DNA from: Lactobacillus helsingborgensis
GTDB lineage: Bacteria; Bacillota; Bacilli; Lactobacillales; Lactobacillaceae
Assembly (NCBI RefSeq): GCF_000970855.1
Contig: NZ_KQ034047.1
Coordinates: forward strand, 223,623-287,622
DNA: 64,000 bases
Direction of reading: 5' to 3'
Made by a program: the position numbers and the translations under genes. The notes beneath the pieces are model-generated. The model searched no databases and was not told where the DNA came from. It worked only from the letters and a program-made list of their open reading frames with translations. Positions 10,677 through 20,452 of the stretch are shown here, piece after piece. Each line of letters starts with the position of its first letter. Position 1 is the stretch's first letter.

Positions 10677-11235
10677 TTTTAGCCTCCTCAACTGCTTGTT
10701 CTAATGTAGAAAGCGAAATACCGAACGTTTGTAATCGTTGGTAAAACTGCTTAGCATTGCCGTAGCCAATTCGCAGTTTAATCCCCACTTGCTCACGCAA
10801 TTTACGAGAATTTGCTCCACTAGTTAAACCAAGTTTTTGATATTTTTCTTTTGTCAAATCACTACTTGGCTGCTTGTTTTCGTGCAAATCCGATAAGGCT
10901 TTGGCAAGAGCTTCTTTAGAGGCATGTTCAACGCCTAAAGAGTTGCCCTTCTTCTGAGGCTCCCCTTCTTTGCGAGAAATAAACGCTTGTTTAGCAGTTG
11001 GCACTGCGGCAGTCACCAATCGTCTTATCCGTTCACCATTTAAATCAGGATCAGTCAAAACAATTATTTCTCTTTTGGTTGCTAATTCCCGTAATTGCGT
11101 TAGTACTGTTTCTGGCACATCCGACCCGTTTGTCTCAATTGTTTCAATTCCCGGAAAAAATTGCTTAAGACGAATGGTATCATCTTTTCCTTCAACTACA
11201 ACCACGGCGTTAAAATGTTTTTTAGTTAAGACCAT
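10666..11235 (-). CDS. rnmV: Ribonuclease M5 (5S rRNA maturase)
   Basis: RNase M5 trims both ends of the 5S rRNA precursor. The TOPRIM domain is clear: VVVEGKDD near residue 12 supplies the catalytic Glu, and the [13 protein letters not shown] segment near residue 60 supplies the DxD acidic residues. The C-terminal region follows the family. At 189 residues it is full length. It overlaps both neighbours (tatD-like upstream, rsmA downstream), the conserved tatD-rnmV-rsmA operon. Confidence 0.95.
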   Translation of the reverse strand: MVLTKKHFNAVVVVEGKDDTIRLKQFFPGIETIETNGSDVPETVLTQLRELATKREIIVLTDPDLNGERIRRLVTAAVPTAKQAFISRKEGEPQKKGNSLGVEHASKEALAKALSDLHENKQPSSDLTKEKYQKLGLTSGANSRKLREQVGIKLRIGYGNAKQFYQRLQTFGISLSTLEQAVEEAKNEQ

Positions 11236-11989
11236 AGACCCTCATCGTATTTTCGTATGTTGCCTGCGCAACTTCATTTAGTGAAATTCCCTTTAATTCT
11301 GCTATTGCTTTTGCCACGTAATAGACATTTCCCGGTTCATTTTGTTTGCCGCGATAGGGCTTTGGTGTTAAATATGGCGCATCAGTTTCAACCAGCAAAC
11401 GATCTAAAGGAGTTTTACGCGCTGCTTCATGAACTTCTACCGCCTTCGTAAACGATACAACTCCAGAATATGAAAAGTAGACATTTAGAGCTAAAAATTT
11501 ATTCAACCAGGAAACGTCCCCATTGAAACTGTGTAAAATGGCACCGTATTCTAAGTTGCTATTTTTTAAAATAGCATAACAGTCTCCAAAAGCATCTCTG
11601 GTATGAATATCTACCGGCTTTTTTAGTTCATGGGCCACTTCAACCTGTCGGGCAAAAACTTCTTTTTGGATAGCGCGAGGTGACTCGTCCCAATAGTAAT
11701 CTAAGCCAACTTCGCCCAGAGCCACTACACCAGGCATTTGCAGCTGCTCAATTAAAAGATCTTCTGCTTTTTGATCATAATTTTTAGCCACATCAGGGCA
11801 GTAGCCGACCATAGCATAGACTTGGTCAAAGCGCTGGCTTAAATCAATTGCTCTGAGATTAAAATCAGGATCTTGTCCTGCACAAATTACCTTGGTCACA
11901 CCAAGCTTTTGAGCACGATCTAAATAAAATTCTTCTTTGCCACGAAATGGTTCATCTTGTAAATGAGTATGGTTATCAATTAATTCCAT
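11222..11989 (-). CDS. TatD family metal-dependent hydrolase
   Basis: A TatD-type 3'-5' DNase or metal-dependent hydrolase with a TIM-barrel amidohydrolase fold. Metal ligands are visible: DNHTH near the N-terminus, GEVGLDYYWD near residue 92, DIHTRDA near 127, LHSFNGD near 152 and VETDAPYL near 200. The length of 255 is standard. It shares one base with the metG stop (11989) and overlaps rnmV, so it is the middle of a coupled operon. Usually annotated YabD or YcfH in related species. Substrate in vivo is unproven. Confidence 0.93.
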   Translation of the reverse strand: MELIDNHTHLQDEPFRGKEEFYLDRAQKLGVTKVICAGQDPDFNLRAIDLSQRFDQVYAMVGYCPDVAKNYDQKAEDLLIEQLQMPGVVALGEVGLDYYWDESPRAIQKEVFARQVEVAHELKKPVDIHTRDAFGDCYAILKNSNLEYGAILHSFNGDVSWLNKFLALNVYFSYSGVVSFTKAVEVHEAARKTPLDRLLVETDAPYLTPKPYRGKQNEPGNVYYVAKAIAELKGISLNEVAQATYENTMRVYGLN

Positions 11990-13965
11990 TAACTTAGTTG
12001 GGCCCCAATTTCATGTTCGTCTCCAACTAAAGCCAGTTTTACTTCACCATGTTTTTCACTGGAAAGCAGCATACCTTGGCTCAGATGACCTAACATTTTA
12101 CGCGGCTTAAGATTAGTGACAGCCAGAACCTTCCTGCCCAGCAGCTCACTGGCATTCGGATAATATTGTCTGATACCACTTAAAATCTGTCTTTCATCGC
12201 CGTTGCCAAAATCAAGCTGGAACTGCAGCAACTTTTTAGAGCCTTGAACTGGTTCAACAGATAAGATCTTACCAATTTGGATCTTAACTTTATCAAAATC
12301 AGAAATGCTGATTTCTTTATCCTCACCTTGTTCACTGCGGCTTTGTTTCTTAGGCTTTGCCCTAGCCATTTCATCCTTAATGTATTTAATTTCTTCTTCT
12401 GGTTTTACTCGTGGAAAGATTGGCTTTGGATCAGCAACCACTTTTGTGTTCCATGCACAAGCGCCAAACTCAAGTTGTTTCAGTTCGTCATTATGCCAAT
12501 CAAGTCCTAACTGACGGTACATTTCAACCGGTGTTCTTGTCATTATCGGAGCAATTAATAGGGCAATAATGCGCAGACTTTCTGCCAAGTTTGACATTAC
12601 CCGCGCTAATTCGGCAGTTTTGCCTTCTTTATTTAGTATCCACGGTGTTGTTTCATCAATATATTTATTTGCGCGGTTAATAAACTTCCAGATATCTTCA
12701 ATCGCCTGGGTAAAGTGCAGGATATCCATTTCTTTCTTGTAATTGGCAATCACTGTTTGGGCAGTCTGCATCAAGTCTTTACCAAAATCATCCTGATCTT
12801 GTGCTACTGGTTTTACTAAGCCATCTTGATATTGATTAATCATTGAAACGGTTCTATTAAGTAAATTACCCAAGTCATTAGCCAAGTCATAATTTACTCG
12901 TTCTACAAAATCTTCTGGTGTAAAGACACCATCGGAGCCAAATGGTAAGGCACGCATTAAGTAATAGCGCAAGGCGTCAACACCATAGCGGTTGATAATT
13001 GATTCAGGGTAGACCGCGTTACCCTTGGACTTAGACATTTTACCGTCTTTCATTAATACCCAGCCGTGACCAATAACATGCTTAGGTAATGGTAGTCCCA
13101 AAGCCATCAACATAATAGGCCAATAAATAGTGTGGAAACGAACAATTTCCTTACCGACTAAATGAATATCAGCAGGCCAATACTTTTTAAATAAAGAGTC
13201 ATCATCTGACCCATAACCAAGCGCTGTAATATAGTTAGATAAGGCGTCTATCCAAACATAAACAACGTGTTTAGGATCACTAGGAACTGGAATACCCCAA
13301 GAAACTGTTGTTCTAGTAACAGACAAGTCTTCCAAACCAGGCTTAATAAAGTTATTAACCATTTCTTTCTCACGGGTGTGGGGCAAGATAAAGTCAGGGT
13401 GTTCTTGATAGTATTGGTAAAGCCGGTCAGCGTACTTACTCATTTTGAAAAAGTATGATGGTTCTTTAACTAGTTGGACGTCGTGACCTGAGGGCGCCTT
13501 ACCGCCAATCACATTACCATCATCATCTTTATAAACTTCAGCCAGCTGGGATTCGGTAAAGTATTCCTCATCTTCTACTGAATACCACCCAGTATATTCA
13601 CCAAGATAGATGTCGCCCTGTTTTAAAAGTTGTTCAAATATTTTTTGTACGCCTTTAACGTGTTCTTGATCAGTAGTACGAATAAATTTGTCATAAGAAA
13701 TGTCAAGGCTTTTCCACAACTTTTTATAAGTAACAACCATTTTATCTACAAATTCTTGCGGTTTAATCCCCTGCTTTTCCGCTTTTTGCTCAATTTTTAA
13801 TCCGTGCTCATCAGTACCAGTTAAAAAGAAGGTATCGTAGCCTTGGCTGCGCTTGTAGCGTGCCATCACATCAGCTGCGATTGTGGTATACGCATTACCG
13901 ATAGTTAATCGGCCGGATGGATAGTAGATTGGTGTTGTGATATAAAAAGTTTTTTTATCAGCCAT
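11989..13965 (-). CDS. metG: Methionyl-tRNA synthetase
   Basis: A class I aminoacyl-tRNA synthetase charging tRNA-Met. The signature corresponding to HIGH is seen as PSGRLTIGNAYT near residue 16, and KMSKSKGN near residue 298 is the KMSKS loop. The last 110 residues form the tRNA-binding (EMAP-like) dimerisation domain (FDKVKIQIGKILSVEPV...), so this is the long 658-residue form. Of two in-frame ATGs, the one at 13965 lies 9 bases from AAGGAG, while the one at 13971 is only 3 bases away; 13965 is chosen. It heads the metG-tatD-rnmV-rsmA operon. I see no T-box in the 110 bp upstream. Confidence 0.96.
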   Translation of the reverse strand: MADKKTFYITTPIYYPSGRLTIGNAYTTIAADVMARYKRSQGYDTFFLTGTDEHGLKIEQKAEKQGIKPQEFVDKMVVTYKKLWKSLDISYDKFIRTTDQEHVKGVQKIFEQLLKQGDIYLGEYTGWYSVEDEEYFTESQLAEVYKDDDGNVIGGKAPSGHDVQLVKEPSYFFKMSKYADRLYQYYQEHPDFILPHTREKEMVNNFIKPGLEDLSVTRTTVSWGIPVPSDPKHVVYVWIDALSNYITALGYGSDDDSLFKKYWPADIHLVGKEIVRFHTIYWPIMLMALGLPLPKHVIGHGWVLMKDGKMSKSKGNAVYPESIINRYGVDALRYYLMRALPFGSDGVFTPEDFVERVNYDLANDLGNLLNRTVSMINQYQDGLVKPVAQDQDDFGKDLMQTAQTVIANYKKEMDILHFTQAIEDIWKFINRANKYIDETTPWILNKEGKTAELARVMSNLAESLRIIALLIAPIMTRTPVEMYRQLGLDWHNDELKQLEFGACAWNTKVVADPKPIFPRVKPEEEIKYIKDEMARAKPKKQSRSEQGEDKEISISDFDKVKIQIGKILSVEPVQGSKKLLQFQLDFGNGDERQILSGIRQYYPNASELLGRKVLAVTNLKPRKMLGHLSQGMLLSSEKHGEVKLALVGDEHEIGAQLS

Positions 13966-14018
13966 ATTCATTTTCTCCTTAATTTTCGCTTAATTATACT
14001 ATATTATACTACATCACT

Positions 14019-14055
14019 AAAAAAGGGAATTCCTCTCGGAGTCCTCTTTTTTGTA
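14019..14055 (-). terminator. Terminator of the Mg2+ ATPase gene
   Basis: On the minus strand, an AAAAAAGAGGACTCC arm pairs imperfectly with GGAATTCCCTTTTTT around a GAGA loop. Confidence 0.65.
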
Positions 14056-14081
14056 GTTATTTAGCAATCAAATTCAATTTT

Positions 14082-16772
14082 CTAAATTAAAAATCTTTCG
14101 CCCTTGAGGTAGAAATGCTTAACCAGCGTTGTCAACAAAATATACATTACGAGTATAGCAAAAACTACCCACATAAATGAGATTGGCATTTTGCCAAAGC
14201 CCAACTTTTGTGCCAAAAATGAAAATGGGATTAAGCTGCCAATAACACCTGCGCCAAATGTTGCCAGCGTGACTCCCGGTGCAGCGTGTTGCTTAATAAA
14301 CGGCAGACGCGGATCACGTAAAGCATGAATGACCATTTCTTGTGTCCACAGTGATTCAATAAACCAACCTGTGTGAAATAGAGCTACGAAAGCAACCTTT
14401 TGTGTTTCACTGATTGCATTGTAATTTCCACCTACAAGTTGTGGACAAATTACAAAGAAAAGCAAAGCAAAGGTTAAGATATCAAATACTGATGATGTCG
14501 GACCAAAATAAAACATAAATTTAGGTAATTTTTTAGTAGACCATGTTCTTGGCTCTTTCAAAAACCTATCAGACATATCGTCAAACGGTAGTGCCAAGCA
14601 ACTGGTTCCGTAAAGCAGGTCTAAGACTAAGAGCTGCAAAGGCAGCATCGGTAAAAACGGCAAGAAGGACGAAGCCACCATGATTGATAAGATATTACCA
14701 AAATTAGATGACAGGGTAATTTTAATATACTTCATGGTATTACCAAATACCTTACGGCCAATTCTTACGCCTTCTTCTAAGACGTTTAAATCTTTATGAA
14801 GCAGAATAATATCAGCTGATTCTTTGGCAATATCGACAGCCGTGTCAACAGAAATTGAAACATCGGCTGCTTTCATCGCCGGAGCATCATTAATGCCATC
14901 ACCCATATAGCCTACAGTATGACCATTTTGCTTTAGTAAGTTAATAATTTTAGTTTTATCTTCTGGCGATAATTTAACAAAAATATTGCATTCTTCAACC
15001 ATTTTTGCTAGTTCTTCAGGCTTTTTACCTTCAAGGTCTGCGCCTGAATAGACTGTGTCAACATTTAGTCCGACTTGTAAGCCAACAGTTCTAGTAACAG
15101 CTTCATTGTCTCCAGTTAAAATTTTAACGTTGATGCCATCATATTTAAGCCGTGCCAAAGCATCTTTCGCACTCTCTTTTGGCGGATCAAGAAAAGCCAG
15201 ATAACCGCATAAGATTAGATCATTTTCATCTTTGACTGAAAATTCACCAACAGGAGCAGGGTTGCGCTTGTAACCCAGCATAATGACACGCAAACCGTCA
15301 TCGTTCATATCGTTGACTTTAGCCATTACCCTCTGTTTACGCTCAGGAGTCAGCGGTAAAATTTGTCCGTCAACTTCCAGTTTAGTAGCAACAGCCATCA
15401 TTTCTTCTGAAGCACCCTTAGTTACTAACAAGTGCTTACCGTGCTGCTCATCGGAATTTTCTACCACTACGCTCATTCGTCTTCTGGAAAAATCAAAGGG
15501 AATTTCGTCAATCTTATTGTAATCACGTTGGATCTCATTAATATCTAATTCATCCCCCGCAGCCTCAATAATAGCTTTATCTATCAAGTTCTTCATCCCT
15601 GTTTGATAGTAAGAGTTAAGGTAGCCTAATTCCAAAATGCGCGGGTTTTCTTGTAAATTCAAATCATAATGACGCTCTAGAACTACTTTGTCTTGTGTTA
15701 ACGTACCAGTTTTATCAGTACACAAGATATCGGCAGACCCAAAATTTTGAATGGAATTCATCTTTTTAACAATGGTGCCCTTTTTCGACATCTCAATCGA
15801 ACCCTTAACCAGATTGGTTGTTACAATCACAGGCAGCATTTCCGGCGTAAGTCCCACAGCAGTAGCAATTGAGAATATTAGCGCATTTATCCAATCGCCT
15901 TTAGTTATCCCGTTAATAATAAAAACTAAGGGAGCAATAATCGCGGTCATGATGATCAATAATTTCGAAACATTTTTGATACCAATGTCGAATGTTGTAT
16001 TTTTCACATCATTATGTGAAATATCATGGGCCAATTTACCAAACATTGTTCTTTCGCCGGTGGCAAAAACAATTCCGAGCCCAGAACCTGAAACGATAGT
16101 TGTGCCTTCGTATAAAATGTTGGGATAATCTAAATAATCTCTATCAGACCCTAACTTGGGTTTTCTGGTAGCAATTTTTTCTACCGGATTAGACTCACCA
16201 TTTAAGGAACTTGACGAGCAGAAAAGGTCCTTACTCGTCAAAAGCCTCATGTCAGCCGGCACCATATCACCAGCGGCTAGACGAATCACATCACCTACAA
16301 CTACTTTACTGGTGTCAATTTCTTGATCTTTGCCATCACGAATAATATCCGTAGTTACAGAAACCATCTTAAGTAAAGAATCTACTGCATTTGACGATCT
16401 GACGTTTTGGACAAAACTGGTAATACCCGAAATAAGCACCATTGTCACCATAATAGCAACAGTAGTTAAATCCTTTTCTCCCGCTGGTACAAAAATATAA
16501 TCAGTAAACAAAGAAAGAGTAGCTAAAACAAGTAACACTAAAGTGAAAGGAGTAATAAAAGCCTCCGCTAAAAAGCGTAACTTAGAATTATGTTTACTGG
16601 TGGCGATAGTATTTGAGCCATATTCTGCCCTATTTTTTTCAGCTTGCTCGCTAGACAAGCCATTACTGCTTGCATGCAACCGCGCTAAAGTTTCCGACCT
16701 GCTTTCTTTGGCAATTGCCTTGACCAGGGCCAGATCTTTGTTACCAGCTGTACCATTTGGTTTTCTCAGCAT
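14082..16772 (-). CDS. mgtA: Magnesium-translocating P-type ATPase
   Basis: A P3B-type ATPase importing Mg2+ across the membrane. Motifs in order: N-terminal cation-ATPase domain, LNGES in the actuator domain, phosphorylation site CTDKTGTLT near residue 355, TGDN, and the hinge GDGINDAPAMKAADVSI, with about ten membrane segments at the two ends. The substrate assignment comes from the M-box riboswitch directly upstream and from family resemblance to MgtA/MgtB rather than to Ca2+ or K+ pumps. ATG 16772 is preferred over GTG 16781 because AAGGAG lies 8 bases before it; this gives 896 residues. It appears monocistronic with its own terminator. Confidence 0.93.
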   Translation of the reverse strand: MLRKPNGTAGNKDLALVKAIAKESRSETLARLHASSNGLSSEQAEKNRAEYGSNTIATSKHNSKLRFLAEAFITPFTLVLLVLATLSLFTDYIFVPAGEKDLTTVAIMVTMVLISGITSFVQNVRSSNAVDSLLKMVSVTTDIIRDGKDQEIDTSKVVVGDVIRLAAGDMVPADMRLLTSKDLFCSSSSLNGESNPVEKIATRKPKLGSDRDYLDYPNILYEGTTIVSGSGLGIVFATGERTMFGKLAHDISHNDVKNTTFDIGIKNVSKLLIIMTAIIAPLVFIINGITKGDWINALIFSIATAVGLTPEMLPVIVTTNLVKGSIEMSKKGTIVKKMNSIQNFGSADILCTDKTGTLTQDKVVLERHYDLNLQENPRILELGYLNSYYQTGMKNLIDKAIIEAAGDELDINEIQRDYNKIDEIPFDFSRRRMSVVVENSDEQHGKHLLVTKGASEEMMAVATKLEVDGQILPLTPERKQRVMAKVNDMNDDGLRVIMLGYKRNPAPVGEFSVKDENDLILCGYLAFLDPPKESAKDALARLKYDGINVKILTGDNEAVTRTVGLQVGLNVDTVYSGADLEGKKPEELAKMVEECNIFVKLSPEDKTKIINLLKQNGHTVGYMGDGINDAPAMKAADVSISVDTAVDIAKESADIILLHKDLNVLEEGVRIGRKVFGNTMKYIKITLSSNFGNILSIMVASSFLPFLPMLPLQLLVLDLLYGTSCLALPFDDMSDRFLKEPRTWSTKKLPKFMFYFGPTSSVFDILTFALLFFVICPQLVGGNYNAISETQKVAFVALFHTGWFIESLWTQEMVIHALRDPRLPFIKQHAAPGVTLATFGAGVIGSLIPFSFLAQKLGFGKMPISFMWVVFAILVMYILLTTLVKHFYLKGERFLI

Positions 16773-16813
16773 TTTCCCCACTCCTTTTCCTCACAAAACA
16801 AAATCAAACAAAC

Positions 16814-16855
16814 TAAAAAAGGACCGCCCATGCTAACCGCTTGGCGAACCTTTTT
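16814..16855 (-). terminator. Expression-platform terminator of the M-box riboswitch
   Basis: On the minus strand AAAAAGG..CGCC pairs with GGCG..CCTTTTTT around a loop of about 14 bases and is followed by a T run, about 30 bases before the ribosome site of mgtA. Its position between aptamer and gene fits transcription termination when Mg2+ is bound. Confidence 0.85.
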
Positions 16856-16861
16856 CAACAG

Positions 16862-17024
16862 GTATTATTGTACTCATCGTTCAGTTTTAACACTACGTGA
16901 CGTAAGCCTTGCTGCTAGCCATCTGGTTTTCGCCTTATATCGACGATAACTATTTGACCCGTTGGCATCTCTGGATGTTTCCGGGCGATAGCATTTGTTC
17001 ACGTAGGAGTCTCACCTAACAGTT
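16862..17024 (-). promoter_or_regulatory. M-box (ykoK-type) Mg2+ riboswitch
   Basis: Read on the minus strand, the leader begins with GTTAGGTGAGACTCCTA and contains, in order, GCTATCGCCCGGAAAC, GCCAACGGGTCAA, GTCGATATAAGGCG, GCTAGCAGCAAGG and AAACTGAACGATGAG. These blocks match the conserved core of the M-box aptamer of B. subtilis ykoK and mgtE. High Mg2+ folds the aptamer and favours the downstream terminator, shutting off mgtA. A TTGACT at 17078-17083 (minus strand) could be the -35 of its promoter. Confidence 0.93.
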
Positions 17025-17088
17025 TATTTTGTTTTTATTCAATTTGCATTGTGAGTTTAATACATTAATCAGTAAAAAGTCAACTATT

Positions 17089-17688
17089 TTACCTTTTTCG
17101 GTAAAGATTATTTTTAAAGAAATAAATTAAACCTCCAACTACTAGGCCTAGAGCTAATGCAATCGGCAATGCCACCTTGTGCGGATGAGTAAGCTGGGCT
17201 CTTTCATTGCTGGACAAATCATACTTGTCTAATGAATACTGGTAACGCTGGTCAATTGTAGTTGCACAAGCCCTAAAAACGAAACGCAAACCTTCATTAA
17301 ATTCTTTTTTATTAGTACTGCGCAACTTGTCGGATTGAGAACGAATTATATTTCCTCTAACATCAGCACTAAAAGCGCTGTGTAAGTCTTTACTGGAATA
17401 AATCTGCACATTGCGTTTTTTATTTTTGGTTCCTACTACAATAAAAACAGTGCGTTTATACTTATTCAATTTAGCAGGCGTTAGGTGATCGACGCGATTT
17501 ACCGTTTTAACAATTATTTGTGGCTGTTCACTGGTCTGAAAATAACGATCATTTTTTGCTAAAATTAACTTGCTGGTTTCACGTTCAAGCAAATTGCTAT
17601 TATCTTTAATGTTGGGACTAGTAAAACCAGTCGTTGTTAGAAAAACACCAATTAATGCTGTAAAAAAAACTAGTTTAGTTTTCAGCAT
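17089..17688 (-). CDS. TPM-domain membrane-anchored protein
   Basis: 199 residues starting from ATG 17688, which overlaps the comEB stop by 14 bp; a longer reading to 17802 would add residues that merely translate comEB in another frame. An N-terminal hydrophobic signal segment (FFTALIGVFLTTTGF) is followed by an extracellular domain resembling TPM (YgcG-like) domains and a C-terminal helix (VALPIALALGLVVGGLIYFF) with a basic tail. The function is unknown; TPM proteins have been tied to photosystem repair in plants and to membrane proteostasis elsewhere. Coupling to comEB suggests co-transcription only. Confidence 0.65.
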   Translation of the reverse strand: MLKTKLVFFTALIGVFLTTTGFTSPNIKDNSNLLERETSKLILAKNDRYFQTSEQPQIIVKTVNRVDHLTPAKLNKYKRTVFIVVGTKNKKRNVQIYSSKDLHSAFSADVRGNIIRSQSDKLRSTNKKEFNEGLRFVFRACATTIDQRYQYSLDKYDLSSNERAQLTHPHKVALPIALALGLVVGGLIYFFKNNLYRKR

Positions 17689-18154
17689 CTTCCAGCTTAT
17701 GTGCCAATTGCTCCACATATTCGCGATCGATGTTAATTTGTTCATAAGGAACCCCACAGTCTTTAAAAAGTTTGATTGCCAGCGGATTGTCATTATAATC
17801 AAAATAATAATTGATTTTTTTAATTCCAGCTTGCACTAATGCCTTAGCACAATTATAACAGGGAAAGTGTGTGACATAAATTTCTGTGTCATCTGTTGAA
17901 ACACCATTGCGCGCACATTGAATAAGTGAGTTCATTTCAGAATGAATGGTGCGCACACAATGCCCGTCAACTAATTGATGACCCACATCATCACAATGCG
18001 GCTGACCAGTAACAGAACCATTATAACCGGTTCCGATTATACGATTCTTTTTCACTAAAACACTGCCGACTAAAGCCCGATCACAAGTTGACCTTTGGGC
18101 AATGACCAAAGCCTGCATCATAAAGTACTGTTTCCAAGGAATTCGCTTACGCAT
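17675..18154 (-). CDS. comEB: dCMP deaminase family protein ComEB
   Basis: A zinc-dependent deoxycytidylate deaminase (dCMP to dUMP), 159 residues. The zinc site is complete: HSEMN with the catalytic Glu near residue 72, and PCYNC near residue 101. The substrate motif GYNGSVTGQPHC is also present. The gene is named for its place in the B. subtilis comE operon, but here there are no comEA or comEC genes beside it. It follows trpS after 5 bp and precedes the TPM gene, so all three are likely one transcript. Confidence 0.92.
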   Translation of the reverse strand: MRKRIPWKQYFMMQALVIAQRSTCDRALVGSVLVKKNRIIGTGYNGSVTGQPHCDDVGHQLVDGHCVRTIHSEMNSLIQCARNGVSTDDTEIYVTHFPCYNCAKALVQAGIKKINYYFDYNDNPLAIKLFKDCGVPYEQINIDREYVEQLAHKLEDAEN

Positions 18155-18159
18155 TTTAG

Positions 18160-19185
<1,026 letters not shown>

Positions 19186-19275
19186 TTACCTTCCTTAAAT
19201 AATTAAAATCTTTTTAATGTAATAATTATATTAATTCTACCAAAAATCATACAATGATTAAACACGGAGGAAAAA

Positions 19276-19881
19276 ATGTGCAACCAATTTCAACTGCCAA
19301 GTTTAGCAGAAATTAAAAAATACTTAGTAAATGACTTAAATTTGCCTTTAGTAGAACCGGCAAGCAATTTGCCTCAAAACCAGAACATTTTTCCTAAAGG
19401 TCTTGCTCCCGTTTTGGTTTATGCTGATAACCAGTTGCAACTACTGCCCAAATCATGGGGTTATCCTAGTCCGTATGATCAAAACAAAGTCATATTTAAT
19501 GCGCGAATTGAACGCTTTTTTGAAGAAAAACGGTCAATGTGGGATTCTTCTTTTGCCAAATCTCGTTGTATTATTGTTGCCAGCCAATTTTTTGAATCAG
19601 GACATAATACTTATTCTGCCGCAAATGGTCATACATACCATGAACGCTTCAGTTTCAAGAATAAAAATAGTACATTAACACTAATTGCCGGAATTTATCA
19701 AAAGGATCATTTTTCAATGGTTACTACTCAGCCAAATAAGACTTACGCTGAAATTCATAACCGGATGCCTTTAGTTCTCCAGGCTGCTGAACTGCGCCAA
19801 TGGCTATTTCAGAACTTTTCATCTTTAGTTGATCGCAGCCAGTTAAGTCTTGATTCTGTTAGGTTACCACCTAAAAAGTAA
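19276..19881 (+). CDS. SRAP-domain (HMCES/YedK-type) abasic-site protein
   Basis: SRAP proteins crosslink to abasic sites in single-stranded DNA through the amino group and thiol of Cys2. Here MCNQF opens the protein, so Cys2 is exposed after Met removal. The other active-site blocks are present: the Glu in SQFFESGH near residue 106 and the His in EIHNRMPLVL near residue 160. The length of 201 is typical. CGGAGGAAAAA precedes the ATG. It stands alone; the location a few kb from an SOS polymerase is suggestive only. Confidence 0.92.
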   Translation: MCNQFQLPSLAEIKKYLVNDLNLPLVEPASNLPQNQNIFPKGLAPVLVYADNQLQLLPKSWGYPSPYDQNKVIFNARIERFFEEKRSMWDSSFAKSRCIIVASQFFESGHNTYSAANGHTYHERFSFKNKNSTLTLIAGIYQKDHFSMVTTQPNKTYAEIHNRMPLVLQAAELRQWLFQNFSSLVDRSQLSLDSVRLPPKK

Positions 19882-20027
19882 TAACAATAGCTCCAAATTA
19901 ATTCAAACAGCTTCTCAATCCTATTTATTATTACGCAAATTGAGACTAGAGCTCTTAAAAAATGACATTACTTTAGGACATTTTTCTTCTCTTAGCAGCT
20001 TACTTGTAAAATTTTAAAAAACAAAAC

Positions 20028-20056
20028 TTGGTTTCGAAAACGAAACATGGTAAACT
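20028..20056 (+). promoter_or_regulatory. Promoter of tRNA-Gly with an inverted repeat in the spacer
   Basis: TTGGTT (20028-20033) and TAAACT (20051-20056) are 17 bases apart, 12 bases before the tRNA. The spacer and the end of the -35 box contain GTTTCG AAAA CGAAAC, a perfect 6-bp inverted repeat at 20031-20046. Confidence 0.6.
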
Positions 20057-20067
20057 GTTTGAGTAAT

Positions 20068-20138
20068 GCGGGTATAGTTTAATGGTAAAATGTTAGCTTC
20101 CCAAGCTGAAGATGCGGGTTCGATTCACGCTATCCGCT
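20068..20138 (+). tRNA. tRNA-Gly (anticodon CCC)
   Basis: The cloverleaf is 7+2+4+7+4+1+5+7+5+4+5+7+5+7+1 = 71 bases. Acceptor GCGGGTA pairs with TATCCGC (one G-T), and the anticodon loop TTCCCAA gives CCC. The T stem GCGGG/CACGC contains a G-A mismatch at 52-62, and the D stem is three A-T pairs and one G-T. CCA is not encoded. A hairpin terminator follows at once. Probably functional but weak, or starting to decay. Confidence 0.8.
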
Positions 20139-20143
20139 TAATT

Positions 20144-20176
20144 AAAAAGCAATGACCATCAAAGTCATTGCTTTTT
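20144..20176 (+). terminator. Terminator of tRNA-Gly
   Basis: AAAAAGCAATGAC pairs with GTCATTGCTTTTT, six bases after the tRNA. Confidence 0.9.
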
Positions 20177-20398
20177 AGCTGCCGAATTATTAGTTACCAG
20201 CAATAAATTTAACTTTTAATTATAAGTTATTACAGCTATCTTTTTAAAAGGTAGTTGCACCTTTTCTTGTTAACTGGGTATAAAATGTGCAAGTAAATAG
20301 TCAAGATCTACGCTGCAGTCATTAGGATGCAATAACAGTTACCTTGTATTGCAAAAAACAATTTGTAGAACCTAACAGTGTGATAACAACTTTTGAAA
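20177..20398. other. Intergenic stretch without recognisable gene
   Basis: AT-rich DNA between the tRNA-Gly terminator and the CPBP gene hairpin. I find no open frame of note, promoter pair or structured element. Confidence 0.5.
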
Positions 20399-20447
20399 CG
20401 AAATTAGAAAAGCCAGGAAACATTATTTCCTGACTTTTCTAATTTCG
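20399..20447. terminator. Long hairpin after the CPBP-like gene
   Basis: A stem of about 22 bp (CGAAATTAGAAAAG.CAGGAAA against TTTCCTG.CTTTTCTAATTTCG) with one mismatch and a 5-base loop lies just past the stop of the minus-strand gene. The T tract after it is poor, so it may terminate or protect the 3' end. Confidence 0.65.
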
Positions 20448-20452
20448 ATTAC

